Positions 33,660 through 42,618 of a stretch of DNA of 64,000 bases are shown here, piece after piece. The first letter of the stretch is position 1. Each line of letters begins with the position of its first letter. The stretch spans positions 9,691 to 73,690 of the forward strand of contig NZ_JBGFGP010000157.1 in assembly GCF_041224545.1 (NCBI RefSeq), given 5' to 3'. Both the position numbers and the translations under genes were made by a program. Origin of the DNA: Sedimentitalea sp041224545. GTDB lineage: Bacteria > Pseudomonadota > Alphaproteobacteria > Rhodobacterales > Rhodobacteraceae. The notes beneath the pieces are model-generated. The model saw only the letters and a list, made by a program, of their open reading frames with translations. It was not told the origin of the DNA and ran no database searches.

Positions 33660-34654
33660 CAGGCAGCCCTTCCCTTGTTCAGTTTGATCAACGCGCCCGT
33701 CTGCTTGAAGCAGCGCGTGGAAAACAACACCTTGTGCGCCGCTCCGGCCAATGCCGGCAGGGCGCGCACCTGATCCAGCGTCGCAAGCGCCTCGGGCCGG
33801 CTGCGTGCGTGGATCATGTTGTAAAGGCGGTAGGGCCAGATACCGTCGACAGGCCGCCGCTCATAACACAGCGTGACCCCTGGAACCCGGGCAAGGTCCG
33901 GTCCCACGCTGGCGGCCACCCCGGGCGTCACATCCCAGACGCACATCGCATTCGACGTCCAGCCCAACGCCCGGTGGCGCACGATCACGCCAAGACGGGC
34001 AATGACACCGGCCTCGTGCAACACAGCCACCCGCTCCAGCACGTCCGCCTCGTCCCGACCGAGGAATCGGCCAATGACCGCCCAGGGCCGCAGTTCGAAC
34101 GGCATACCCCGCGTCAGGCATTGCAGAATACCCCGGTCTCCCGCCCTGATCACGTCCGGATCAGCCGGGCGAGGCGCTGGAACATCGCCGGCCCGACCAT
34201 TCATGTGGAAGCCAAGATCGACATTGAACGGCCGCACGAGCCGGAGATCAAGCACCCGACGCCCAGCGCGTTCGGATATCCGCGCGATCGTGCCGTTCAC
34301 ATGCGCACGATCCGGGCCGGTGACGACGAACCAGAGGTTCCAAGCATCCTCGCGCAGGTAAGAATGGTTTACGCCCGGCTCCTCGCCCACGATACCGGCA
34401 ATCATATCCAGCTCTTCCGACTTGGCCCGCAAGGCGGCAAGAGTGCTGGCAGACACGGTGTTGGGCGCACAGGTTGCACCGACGCGCGCGATCCTCCCTG
34501 AGGTACGCATGCGGCGCAGCCGCTCCAGAACCTCGGCATCCCCGATGCCCAGCCGCCGTGCCAAAACGGCAAACGGCTCCGGAACGATCGGAAAGTCCCT
34601 TTGCCAATCGTTCAGCAGGGCAGCATCGACAGGATCGGCGACGTTCTCCATCAC
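33659..34654 (-). CDS. nirDL: Siroheme decarboxylase NirD-NirL fusion
   Basis: This 331-residue protein holds two tandem NirDLGH-type units. The first (about 1-165) has NDWQRDFPIVPEPFAVLARR and NHSYLREDAWNLWFVVTG. The second (about 168-331) has CLTRGMPFELRPWAVIGRFL and YERRPVDGIWPYRLYNMIHA. In Paracoccus a similar NirDL fusion occurs, while Pseudomonas has separate nirD and nirL genes. The ATG at 34654 overlaps the nirF stop (ATGA). Confidence 0.88.
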   Translation of the reverse strand: MMENVADPVDAALLNDWQRDFPIVPEPFAVLARRLGIGDAEVLERLRRMRTSGRIARVGATCAPNTVSASTLAALRAKSEELDMIAGIVGEEPGVNHSYLREDAWNLWFVVTGPDRAHVNGTIARISERAGRRVLDLRLVRPFNVDLGFHMNGRAGDVPAPRPADPDVIRAGDRGILQCLTRGMPFELRPWAVIGRFLGRDEADVLERVAVLHEAGVIARLGVIVRHRALGWTSNAMCVWDVTPGVAASVGPDLARVPGVTLCYERRPVDGIWPYRLYNMIHARSRPEALATLDQVRALPALAGAAHKVLFSTRCFKQTGALIKLNKGRAA

Positions 34655-35799
34655 AGGCCGATCCGATGCGCGCGGGCGGTAAAGAAAATTCCGGACGGGT
34701 CTTGCGCGTCGATCTCGCCGAGCTTTTCGAAAGTCCGCGTGTCGTAAATCATGACTTTTCCAGCGTCGCGCACCGAGATCCAGACTTCGTGCCCGCGAGG
34801 TGTGAATTCCATGTGCAACGCGGCAGGGCCGGGTTTGAACTCATGCACCACCTGCCGGGTCAGCGTATCGATCACCTGAATCGTGTCATTCAGAGGATGC
34901 GCGAAATTGACCCAGACCTGCCGCCCGTCCGGTCGTGCCATGGCAAAAACAGGTTGCCCGTGGGTGATGGTGCGTCCGGTTTCGACAAAATCACGGGCAT
35001 CGACCCAGAGCACTTCATGACGTCCCACCGCGGGCAGTACAAATTCCCGACCTGTCAGGGCCCAGCCTTCGAGATGGGGCATCTTGTAGACGGGCAAGGG
35101 CGTCTCACCGCGACCATATCCCGCGAGCACGCGGACCGGTTGCGGCGTTTCCGCCCAGAGATCGAGCGCGCTCAACCCGTCCTCACCGAACAGGCCCGCG
35201 ATATATTGGCGCCCATCACCGGTGATCAGCGCGTCATAAGGGTTGGCGCCCATCCCTTCAACGCGGGTGATCCTGGCATCGTTCCCCGCGAAATCCGCGA
35301 TCCAGGTTTCGCCCGCATCCCAAAGGCTGAAGACAAATCGCCGACCCGGAGCATCCACCAACCCGACGGTCTTGGACCCGGTCGGGATGTCTGCCACAAG
35401 TTCGAGCGTTTCGGCGTCGAAAACGCGCACGCCGCCCGGTTCATAGTTCGACACCGCCACCAGCGTACCATCGTCCGAAATCGCGCCGCCGATGGAATTG
35501 CCCGCCTGAACCACGCGCTTGGCGATACGCCGTTGCACGATGTCCACCTTGGTCAATCCGCCATCCCGCCCAAAGACGAAGGCAAACCGTTGATCCGGCG
35601 AATAGACCAGCGACGCATGCGAAAGGTCGCCCAACCCTTCGATTCGATGCAGGACGGCACGCTCCGATTGATCGACCAGCAAAACGGACCCGCTGGCGCG
35701 TTCGATCACCAGCCCGAGATCGCCGGTCGCAAGCGTTTCGCCTGTGGCGCTCTGGCCGATCAGGGCAAACACGGCAAACAGCATGTGCAGGAATTTCAT
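34651..35799 (-). CDS. nirF: Heme d1 biosynthesis protein NirF
   Basis: This 382-residue precursor has a Sec signal (MKFLHMLFAVFALIGQSATG) without a lipobox cysteine, so it should be soluble in the periplasm. The rest is a cd1-like beta-propeller with no CxxCH: HRIEGLGDLSHASLVYSPDQ, GMGANPYDALITGDGRQYIA and a family-typical HPLNDTIQVIDT. NirF acts late in heme d1 formation. The ATG at 35799 overlaps the nirC stop (ATGA). Confidence 0.9.
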   Translation of the reverse strand: MKFLHMLFAVFALIGQSATGETLATGDLGLVIERASGSVLLVDQSERAVLHRIEGLGDLSHASLVYSPDQRFAFVFGRDGGLTKVDIVQRRIAKRVVQAGNSIGGAISDDGTLVAVSNYEPGGVRVFDAETLELVADIPTGSKTVGLVDAPGRRFVFSLWDAGETWIADFAGNDARITRVEGMGANPYDALITGDGRQYIAGLFGEDGLSALDLWAETPQPVRVLAGYGRGETPLPVYKMPHLEGWALTGREFVLPAVGRHEVLWVDARDFVETGRTITHGQPVFAMARPDGRQVWVNFAHPLNDTIQVIDTLTRQVVHEFKPGPAALHMEFTPRGHEVWISVRDAGKVMIYDTRTFEKLGEIDAQDPSGIFFTARAHRIGL

Positions 35800-36095
35800 T
35801 CGCCCGCTCCTTTCAGAATGTATTCGGCGATCCAGAGCGCCTCGGCGTTGGACATCAGCGGGGCCCAGGGCGGCATCGGTGTGCCGGGGATACCGTTCAG
35901 GATCACCCCGGCCAGCGCCTCTCGGTCGTAATGGGCGAGCGTCTGCCTGCGCAGCTCCGGACCCAGCCCGCCTTTCAACGTCATCCCGTGGCAGGAACCG
36001 CAATCCTGATGCACCAGCCTTTCCAGCCGTTCAGGGTCCGGTTCCTGCGCCCATAGCGGTGTGCCGACCAGAGCGAGGGCGAGCAGGTTACGCAT
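35796..36095 (-). CDS. nirC: Cytochrome c55X NirC
   Basis: This 99-residue precursor has a short signal (MRNLLALALVGTPLWA), one heme c site CGSCH and a Met-ligand region near GTPMPPW. NirC is a small periplasmic cytochrome linked to heme d1 maturation and electron supply to NirS or NirN. It overlaps nirE by 8 bases and nirF by 4. Confidence 0.87.
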   Translation of the reverse strand: MRNLLALALVGTPLWAQEPDPERLERLVHQDCGSCHGMTLKGGLGPELRRQTLAHYDREALAGVILNGIPGTPMPPWAPLMSNAEALWIAEYILKGAGE

Positions 36096-36870
36096 TGGCC
36101 GACACCATTGCGCTGGCCGCCATCTCCTGCGGCACTCCGGTTTCGGAATAAAGGGAGACGACCCGCCCGATCATGAACAGAACCGGCGGTTCGAGTTCCG
36201 CGACACGCAGGTCATGCGCGATCTTGTCAAGCCACGAGAACAAGCGCCGTTCACGCGGGGTCGTCGCCTCGGCGACCGCCAGAACCGGGGTGGTCGGGTC
36301 AAGTCCCGCGGTCATCAGACCCATCGCAATCTGCCCGATATTGGCAACACCCATATAGACCACCAGCGTCGTATCGGGATCAGCGAGGCGCCTCCAGTCA
36401 AGGTCGAGAACCTGGCCCGCCTGTCGGTGTCCGGTGACATATTGTACCGCCCCGGCCAGCCCGCGATGGGTGAGCGGCACGCCGGTGGCGCTGGCGGCGC
36501 CCTGCGCGGCGGTGATGCCCGGCACCACATGCACCTCGATCCCGTGCGACTGCAAGAACGCCGCTTCCTCCGAGCCGCGACCGAAGATCAGCGGGTCTCC
36601 CCCCTTGAGGCGCGCCACGATGCGCCCCTGTTCCGCGTGCGTCAGAAGCAGGGCATTGATTTCGTCCTGCGGTACCGGATGACATGCCGATGCCTTCCCG
36701 ACCGAAATGCGTATGGCGGTTTCGGGACAAACCGCGAGGACATCCGGCGACACCAGACGATCATGCACAACGATTTCGGCCCCTTGCAGCAAGCGTTGCG
36801 CCCGCACGGTCAAAAGTTCCGGATCGCCCGGTCCGGCACCGATAAGGTACACTTGTCCTGCACGCGTCAT
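36088..36870 (-). CDS. nirE: Uroporphyrinogen-III C-methyltransferase NirE
   Basis: This 260-residue SUMT has VYLIGAGPGDPELLTVRA, VHDRLVS, RLKGGDPLIFGRG and VVPGITAAQGAASATGVPLTHRG. It makes precorrin-2 for siroheme and heme d1. The ATG at 36870 begins at the family N-terminus; in-frame sequence to 36960 is unrelated. Its position directly after nirS (86-base gap) identifies it as NirE rather than a cobalamin or siroheme paralogue. Confidence 0.9.
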   Translation of the reverse strand: MTRAGQVYLIGAGPGDPELLTVRAQRLLQGAEIVVHDRLVSPDVLAVCPETAIRISVGKASACHPVPQDEINALLLTHAEQGRIVARLKGGDPLIFGRGSEEAAFLQSHGIEVHVVPGITAAQGAASATGVPLTHRGLAGAVQYVTGHRQAGQVLDLDWRRLADPDTTLVVYMGVANIGQIAMGLMTAGLDPTTPVLAVAEATTPRERRLFSWLDKIAHDLRVAELEPPVLFMIGRVVSLYSETGVPQEMAASAMVSANA

Positions 36871-36956
36871 GGCTTGGATTCCTGTCTGGCAACGGCTGGA
36901 AGAGGAATGCGGCAGGCCGGATGCAGCAGGGGCTGCGCCGGGCCTGTCGCGAGGGC

Positions 36957-38714
36957 TCAATAAACGTCGGCCCGTGTATTGTAGACGTTGAACTTGCCCG
37001 TCGGTGTCACAAGCCGCTCGTCCTTGATGACCTTCTTGAGTTCAAGCGTCTTGTCATCGACGACGACGATCGCGCTTTCCAGATCCTTGGCATTCCAGAC
37101 CGAAAACCATACTTCCGTGCCTTCGCGGTTGAACTCCGGCTGAACGACACGCGGCTGGCCTTCGGCGATACCGGCCCATTCCCCGATCGGAAGCGTCGTG
37201 TATTCCGGCTCCTCACCCGCCTTCATGTCGGGAATCTTGAACACCGCAACCGACGCGGATGTCTCGGCATCCGGGTTCAGAGTCGCATCGACATAGAGGT
37301 TTTCGGATTCCGGATGCGTCTTGATGAACAGCGATCCGCCGCCAAGCGCATAGAAGGTCTCGACGATTTTCCACGCATTGTCTTCATTCCCTTCGGGATC
37401 GGTCCCGATCAGCGCGACGGAATCATCGCCAAGATGCGACGTCGCCCAGACCGGGCCATAGTCGGGATGCACGAAGTTGGCGCCCCGGCCCGGATGCGGA
37501 GTCAGACCCTGGGTATCGGTGATCGCGACCAGCTTGCCCTCCTTGGTGTCGATGACCACCAGCTTGTTGCGTGCGTTGGCGGCGGTGATGAAATACCGGC
37601 GCGTGCTGTCCAGACCGCCATCGTGCAAGAACCGCTCGGCTTCGATTTCAGTGGTCTTGAGGTTCTTCAGATCCGTATAATCGACCAACAGGATCTTGCC
37701 GGTTTCCTTGACGTTGACAATGAATTCGGGCCGGTAGTGGCTCGCCAGGATCGCGGCAACGCGCGGTTCCGGGTGATAGGTCTGTTCGTCATAGATGTTG
37801 CCACGGGTCGACTTGATCTTGAGCGGCTCAAGCGTATCTCCGTCCATGATCACGTATTGCGGTGGCCAGTACGCGCCCGCGATGGCGTATTTGTCTTCGT
37901 AACCCGCCATCTTTGACGTCTCGACCGAACGCGCCTCCATGCCGATCTTGATCTCCGCCACCGTCGCCGGGGTTTCCATCCACAGGTCGATCATGTTGAC
38001 ACGGGCATCGCGGCCAATGACGAAGAGATAGCGCCCGGATGCGGAAATACGGCTGATGTGAACCGCATAGCCGGTTTCGATCACCGCGTGGATTTCATAG
38101 GTGCCGCCGTCGATCAGCGCAATCTGACCGGCGTCCCGCAACGTCACCGACATCAGGTTGTCGATGTCGATATCGTTCATCTTTTCGGTCGGGCGATCCT
38201 CGGGGGCGACCACGAGTTGCCAGCTCTCGCGCATCTTGTCCATGCCCCATTCCGGCGGCGAGGCCGGATCCAGGAGCAGGTATCGCGCCATGATGTCGAC
38301 TTCCTCCTCGGTCAGATCGCCCGACGTGCCCCAGTTCGGCATCCCGGCCGGTGATCCATAGGTAATGAAGCTGTGCAGATGGTCATAGCCCAGCTCGCGG
38401 GTGATATCGACCGTCAGAGGTTTGCCCGTTGCGCCCTTGCGCAGTACGCCATGACACCCGGCGCAGCGCTGGAAGTAAATCTTGTTCGCGATATTGTACT
38501 CATCCTGGTTGATCACAGGGTCATTCGGGCGACGTCCCGGAATCTCCAGGTTCAGTTTTCCCAGCGTGTCGTATTCGCCCACGTAGGATCCGGCCGGGCT
38601 TGAATCGTGCACCTGTTCCGGGTCTTCCTGGGCCGTCAACGGCCCCGCGACGGCCAACGCCAGCGCGGCGCTGGTCAACAGCAGTCGGCTACGTATGGCT
38701 TTGATACTTTGCAT
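36957..38714 (-). CDS. nirS: Cytochrome cd1 nitrite reductase NirS
   Basis: This 585-residue precursor starts at ATG 38714 with GGAGA 7 bases upstream. It has a signal sequence (RSRLLLTSAALALAVAGPLTA), then a cytochrome c domain with CAGCH in YFQRCAGCHGVLRKGATGK, and an eight-bladed d1 propeller (DLWMETPATVAEIKIGMEAR, HPGRGANFVHP, ending GKFNVYNTRADVY). The histidines of the HPGRG/SSHYRPEF-type regions are those used for substrate in the family. It reduces nitrite to NO in the periplasm. A NNR box 62-79 bases upstream should make it respond to NO and low oxygen. Confidence 0.95.
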   Translation of the reverse strand: MQSIKAIRSRLLLTSAALALAVAGPLTAQEDPEQVHDSSPAGSYVGEYDTLGKLNLEIPGRRPNDPVINQDEYNIANKIYFQRCAGCHGVLRKGATGKPLTVDITRELGYDHLHSFITYGSPAGMPNWGTSGDLTEEEVDIMARYLLLDPASPPEWGMDKMRESWQLVVAPEDRPTEKMNDIDIDNLMSVTLRDAGQIALIDGGTYEIHAVIETGYAVHISRISASGRYLFVIGRDARVNMIDLWMETPATVAEIKIGMEARSVETSKMAGYEDKYAIAGAYWPPQYVIMDGDTLEPLKIKSTRGNIYDEQTYHPEPRVAAILASHYRPEFIVNVKETGKILLVDYTDLKNLKTTEIEAERFLHDGGLDSTRRYFITAANARNKLVVIDTKEGKLVAITDTQGLTPHPGRGANFVHPDYGPVWATSHLGDDSVALIGTDPEGNEDNAWKIVETFYALGGGSLFIKTHPESENLYVDATLNPDAETSASVAVFKIPDMKAGEEPEYTTLPIGEWAGIAEGQPRVVQPEFNREGTEVWFSVWNAKDLESAIVVVDDKTLELKKVIKDERLVTPTGKFNVYNTRADVY

Positions 38715-38775
38715 GACGTTGTCTCCGTGAAGCTGGTGAGGCCGACGGCAAGGTTGCACCGTAGCGGATCCCGGT

Positions 38776-38793
38776 CCTTGACTTTCGTTAAGG
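38776..38793. promoter_or_regulatory. NNR/FNR-type box between nirS and nirI
   Basis: CCTTGACTTTCGTTAAGG is a near-perfect inverted repeat around TTGAC-N4-GTTAA. Read on the minus strand it is TTAAC-N4-GTCAA, the form I know for the Paracoccus NNR box. The same 18 bases occur unchanged at 42076-42093 before norC. It lies 34 bases before nirI and 62 before nirS and may serve both. Confidence 0.85.
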
Positions 38794-38826
38794 ATCGCAC
38801 CACCGCGCGGAGATACCGCTGGAGGC

Positions 38827-40866
38827 ATGAAAATCGCGTTTCACCCCATGCGGCTCGCAGCGGTTATCGTTTCAATATTCCTGTGCGCTGTTCCGGCTTT
38901 TGCCCAGTCCCGCACAGGGTTCGAAACCGAAATCACGGCGGCCATTCCCGATGCCGCCCTCGCAGCCGAAATGTTCGGAGTACCGCTGCCGATCTCGCTG
39001 GTCCGGAGCGAGGCGCCGGTCCCCGGTTGGCAGGTTCGCGACTCTGACGGCACCGCAATTGGCCGGATCGGATCAAGCTGGGAAATCGCTTCATCCGTGG
39101 GGTATTCGGGCCGCCCCATCGACATGCTCGTGGCCGTCGATACCGAGGCGAGGATCACTGCGGCCCGCCTCATGCAACAATCCGAGCCGATCCTGACACT
39201 TGGCCTGAGCGACGACGACATCGCCCGGTTTGTCAGTGCTTTCGACGGAACCGACCTGCGGTCGGCGGACCGCAGCGAGACCCCCCGCTATATCTCGCGC
39301 GCAACCGTATCGACGGCGGTCATCCGCGACGCCATCCTGCGCACGGGGCGCGTTCTCGCCCTTGCCGATGGCGGCACCGGCGCCGGCAGGATCGATCGGA
39401 TGGGTTTTGAGCCGCATGACTGGACGGCGCTGCTGCGGATCGGCGGGTTGCAATCCGCCACCATGACGATGGCAGAGGCGGCAGAGGTTTTCTCCGGGGC
39501 CGAGAATGCGCCGGAACCGGGGTCAGAGCCATTCCTCGACCTGTATGTCGGCCTGCTCGATCCGCCCGAAATCGGCCGAAACCTGTTGGGTGAACGGGAT
39601 TATTCCGGCGTCATGGCGGACATGCCGCCCGATAGCGCCGCGCTTTTCGTTGCATCGCGCGGCCTGCATTCGCATCGCGGCCTTGGCTGGCGCAAATCCG
39701 GTGTGTTCGAGCGGCTATCGGTCATTCAGAACGCCAATCGTTACCCCGTCACCGATCAGGGCTACCTGCGTATAGACCGGCTCGAAATTGCCGGTGCCCC
39801 GGTTCTCAGGGAGCGAAGCCTGTTTCGTATCGAGGGCGACGGTTTTGACCCGACTGCACCGTTTCGTGTGGAAGTGAGCGCCACCCGCACTACGATGGAT
39901 GGTCCGCTTACGGTACCCATCGGTGTCGATTATGTGCTGCCCGAGAGGTTCCTGCTCCCTGTTCCGCCGCAGGAAACGCCGCTCTGGCGACAGATGTGGG
40001 AACGCAAGAGACCGGCAATCGCGGTGCTGGCCATCATGCTTGCGACCCTGACAGGTATCCTGCTCTTTCAGGACAGTATTACCCGCCGTCCGCGTGTCTG
40101 GCGCAGGCTGCGGCTGGGGTTTCTGACCGTCACGCTCGTATGGCTGGGATGGGGGGTAAACGCACAGCTTTCGGTGGTGCAGGTCGTTGCGTTTCTGCAA
40201 TCGCTTCTCAGCGGATTTCGTTGGGAAACCTTCCTGGTGGAACCTCTGATCTTCATGCTCTGGGGTTTCGTCGCACTCGGGCTTCTGTTCTGGGGACGTG
40301 GCGTGTTCTGCGGCTGGCTTTGTCCGTTCGGCGCGCTTCAGGAACTGACCAACCAGGCGGCGCAGAAACTGGGCGTGAAACAGATCAGCGTGCCGTTTGC
40401 ACTCCACCAACGGCTCTGGGTCATCAAGTATACGCTCTTTCTCGCCATTCTCGCGATCTCGTTCTATTCGATGAAAGACGCTCTGATCCTGGCGGAAGTC
40501 GAACCGTTCAAGACCGCCATTTCCCTGCGCATGATACGGGCCTGGCCCTTTGTCGCGTTCGTATTTGCAATCCTCGGCGCCGGGCTGTTCATCGAGCGCT
40601 TCTACTGTCGCTACATCTGCCCGCTTGGCGCGGCCCTTGCGATCCCCGCCAAGCTGAAGATATTCGACTGGCTTCGCCGACGCACGCAATGCGGCCGCGA
40701 ATGCCGGCTGTGTGAACAACGATGCACCGTCGGAGCGATCGACCCGCTCGGGCGGATCAACCCCAACGAGTGTGTGCTATGCCTGAGATGCCAGATCATT
40801 TACAACGACCCCAACACCTGTCCGACGCTCAAACGGCGGGCCCGGGCGCGGCAGGCCGCATCATGA
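38827..40866 (+). CDS. nirI: NosR/NirI-family membrane flavo-iron-sulfur protein NirI
   Basis: This 679-residue protein has a signal sequence and a periplasmic FMN-binding domain. The flavinylation site reads SRAT (residues 157-160, Thr160) where the family usually has [ST]GA[ST]. Several membrane helices follow (about 400-590). The cytoplasmic iron-sulfur motifs are CGWLCPFGALQEL, CRYICPLGAALAIP, CGRECRLCEQRC and CVLCLRCQ. In Paracoccus NirI is required for nirS expression or activity. Divergent from nirS identifies it as NirI rather than NosR. The start at 38827 has GGAGG only one base away, which is unusually close; ATG 38845 is an alternative. It is coupled to nnrS (ATGA). Confidence 0.88.
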   Translation: MKIAFHPMRLAAVIVSIFLCAVPAFAQSRTGFETEITAAIPDAALAAEMFGVPLPISLVRSEAPVPGWQVRDSDGTAIGRIGSSWEIASSVGYSGRPIDMLVAVDTEARITAARLMQQSEPILTLGLSDDDIARFVSAFDGTDLRSADRSETPRYISRATVSTAVIRDAILRTGRVLALADGGTGAGRIDRMGFEPHDWTALLRIGGLQSATMTMAEAAEVFSGAENAPEPGSEPFLDLYVGLLDPPEIGRNLLGERDYSGVMADMPPDSAALFVASRGLHSHRGLGWRKSGVFERLSVIQNANRYPVTDQGYLRIDRLEIAGAPVLRERSLFRIEGDGFDPTAPFRVEVSATRTTMDGPLTVPIGVDYVLPERFLLPVPPQETPLWRQMWERKRPAIAVLAIMLATLTGILLFQDSITRRPRVWRRLRLGFLTVTLVWLGWGVNAQLSVVQVVAFLQSLLSGFRWETFLVEPLIFMLWGFVALGLLFWGRGVFCGWLCPFGALQELTNQAAQKLGVKQISVPFALHQRLWVIKYTLFLAILAISFYSMKDALILAEVEPFKTAISLRMIRAWPFVAFVFAILGAGLFIERFYCRYICPLGAALAIPAKLKIFDWLRRRTQCGRECRLCEQRCTVGAIDPLGRINPNECVLCLRCQIIYNDPNTCPTLKRRARARQAAS

Positions 40867-42053
40867 AAGCTGCCCTGCTCAGGGTGGTTTCCGACGGCTT
40901 TCGTGTCTTCTTTCTGGCCGCGGGTCTGTTTGCCGTCTTTTCAGGGCTTGCATGGGGCATGTATCTCGGCGTGCACATGACCGGCGGGCTGGTCACCGAT
41001 CCGCCCTATGCAATGGCACCGCATTTCTGGCACGGGCACGAGATGATTTTCGGCTTTGCCGGCGCGACCATCGGTGGCTTTCTGCTCACCGCGGTGCCAA
41101 ACTGGACCGGCGGCAGCGCGGCCAAGCCGTTCTTCATCGGCTTCGTAGCGCTTCTCTGGCTGCTGGGTCGCATGGCCATGTGGTGGTCGGCCAGCATCCC
41201 GCCCTGGCTGGTCGCGGCACTGGACCTTTCCTTTCTCCCCGTCCTCATTGCCCAGGTCGCCTGGCAACTGGCCAAACGCCCGAAACCGCAGAACGTGATG
41301 TTCCTTGTCTTCCTGACCCTGTTCTGGCTCTCGAATCTGCTCACGCACCTGCAGTGGACCGGCGTCACGGACGATACGCTAGCCGGCGGGCTCTATGGCG
41401 GGCTCTTTACCGTTTGCGCGTTGATCTCGGTCCTCGGCGGGCGCGTTACGCCGGCCTTTACCCGCAACGCCATGCGGCGCGAGAATGAACCGGAAGAGGC
41501 GTTGCCGGGCAATTTCCCCGCGATCGAGCGCGCAGCCATTCCCATTGCAATTCTGCTTCCCGTTCCGATCCTGTTCGGGGCGCAGGACTGGGCGGCGCCA
41601 CTGGCCATCGCCCTCGGCGTCATACAAGTCCTGCGGCTGACCCGGTGGCGGCCGGTCTGGGCAATGCGCCAGCCGATCCTGATCGCGTTGCACACCGGAC
41701 TGTCGATGCTTGGTCTCGGCCTCATCATGTGGGGACTCGCCGTGATGGGTCTTGGCAGCGAGGTCGCGGCACTGCATGTCCTGGGTATCGGCGCGGTTGG
41801 CGGCATGACCCTCGCGGTGATGAGCCGGGCCGTGCTCGGCCACAGCGGGCGAGAGCTCAGGGCACCTGGCCCCGTGGCGATTGCCTATGCCCTGATACCC
41901 GTCTCCGCAGCTCTGCGTTGGGCGGCGTCCGAACTGGCGGGGAACTGGTACTTTCCTCTCGTCCTGCTCTCGGCGGCCCTCTGGTGCCTTGCCTTTGCGT
42001 TGTTTGTCGTCTCGCTCTGGCCCGCATTGACCGGCCCCCGCCGCCGAGGCTGA
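40863..42053 (+). CDS. nnrS: NnrS family heme-copper membrane protein
   Basis: This 396-residue protein has about 12 hydrophobic segments and NnrS motifs: PHFWHGHEMIFGFAGATIGGFLLTAVPNWTG, GGRVTPAFTRNAM and MTLAVMSRAVLGHSGR. NnrS proteins bind heme and copper and protect against NO-derived stress or iron nitrosylation. The ATG overlaps the nirI stop. The long in-frame extension to 40722 lies inside nirI and is not part of the protein. Confidence 0.9.
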   Translation: MKAALLRVVSDGFRVFFLAAGLFAVFSGLAWGMYLGVHMTGGLVTDPPYAMAPHFWHGHEMIFGFAGATIGGFLLTAVPNWTGGSAAKPFFIGFVALLWLLGRMAMWWSASIPPWLVAALDLSFLPVLIAQVAWQLAKRPKPQNVMFLVFLTLFWLSNLLTHLQWTGVTDDTLAGGLYGGLFTVCALISVLGGRVTPAFTRNAMRRENEPEEALPGNFPAIERAAIPIAILLPVPILFGAQDWAAPLAIALGVIQVLRLTRWRPVWAMRQPILIALHTGLSMLGLGLIMWGLAVMGLGSEVAALHVLGIGAVGGMTLAVMSRAVLGHSGRELRAPGPVAIAYALIPVSAALRWAASELAGNWYFPLVLLSAALWCLAFALFVVSLWPALTGPRRRG

Positions 42054-42075
42054 GTCTCGCGCGGAAATTGCCGCC

Positions 42076-42093
42076 CCTTGACTTTCGTTAAGG
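42076..42093 (+). promoter_or_regulatory. NNR/FNR-type box upstream of norC
   Basis: CCTTGACTTTCGTTAAGG, identical over 18 bases to the site between nirS and nirI. It is centred about 66 bases before the norC ATG. The shared flanking CC and GG extend the conservation beyond the 14-base core. Confidence 0.85.
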
Positions 42094-42150
42094 CTGTTTC
42101 GCGTCCGGCCCGGCATAACGACGCAGCACAACCGGGCGAAGGAGAGCGCT

Positions 42151-42603
42151 ATGCGCGAAGTCATGACAAAGAGCATGGCCCGAAACATTTTCTATGGCGG
42201 GTCACTGTTCTTCATTCTCATCTTCGTGGGGCTGACGGTGCATTCGCATCGCTACATCGTCACCACGTCAACCGACTCCGAGGGGCTGACCGACAGCGTC
42301 GTGCTTGGCAAGCATGTCTGGGAAAAGCACGCCTGCATCAACTGTCATTCATTGCTTGGCGAAGGCGCATATTTCGCCCCCGAGGTCGGCAACGTGATGA
42401 TCCGCTGGGGCGTCGATGACGACCCCGAAGCTGCATATGAAACGCTGCGCAGCTGGATGGAAGCGATGCCCACGGGAATCGAAGGACGCCGACAGATGCC
42501 GGCGTTTGACTTGTCCGAAGAAGAATACCGCGCACTGGCCGATTTCCTGCTCTGGACGAGCAGGATCGACACCCAGGGCTGGCCGCCCAACGACGCCGGC
42601 TGA
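42151..42603 (+). CDS. norC: Nitric oxide reductase cytochrome c subunit NorC
   Basis: This 150-residue protein has one N-terminal membrane anchor (about 12-32) and a periplasmic cytochrome c domain with CINCH in KHACINCHSLLGEGAYFAPE and the Met ligand in RRQMPAFDL. It passes electrons to the NorB catalytic subunit. The ATG at 42151 follows GGAG with good spacing. First gene of norCBQDEF, behind a NNR box. Confidence 0.94.
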   Translation: MREVMTKSMARNIFYGGSLFFILIFVGLTVHSHRYIVTTSTDSEGLTDSVVLGKHVWEKHACINCHSLLGEGAYFAPEVGNVMIRWGVDDDPEAAYETLRSWMEAMPTGIEGRRQMPAFDLSEEEYRALADFLLWTSRIDTQGWPPNDAG

Positions 42604-42618
42604 GGAAGGGAACAACAG

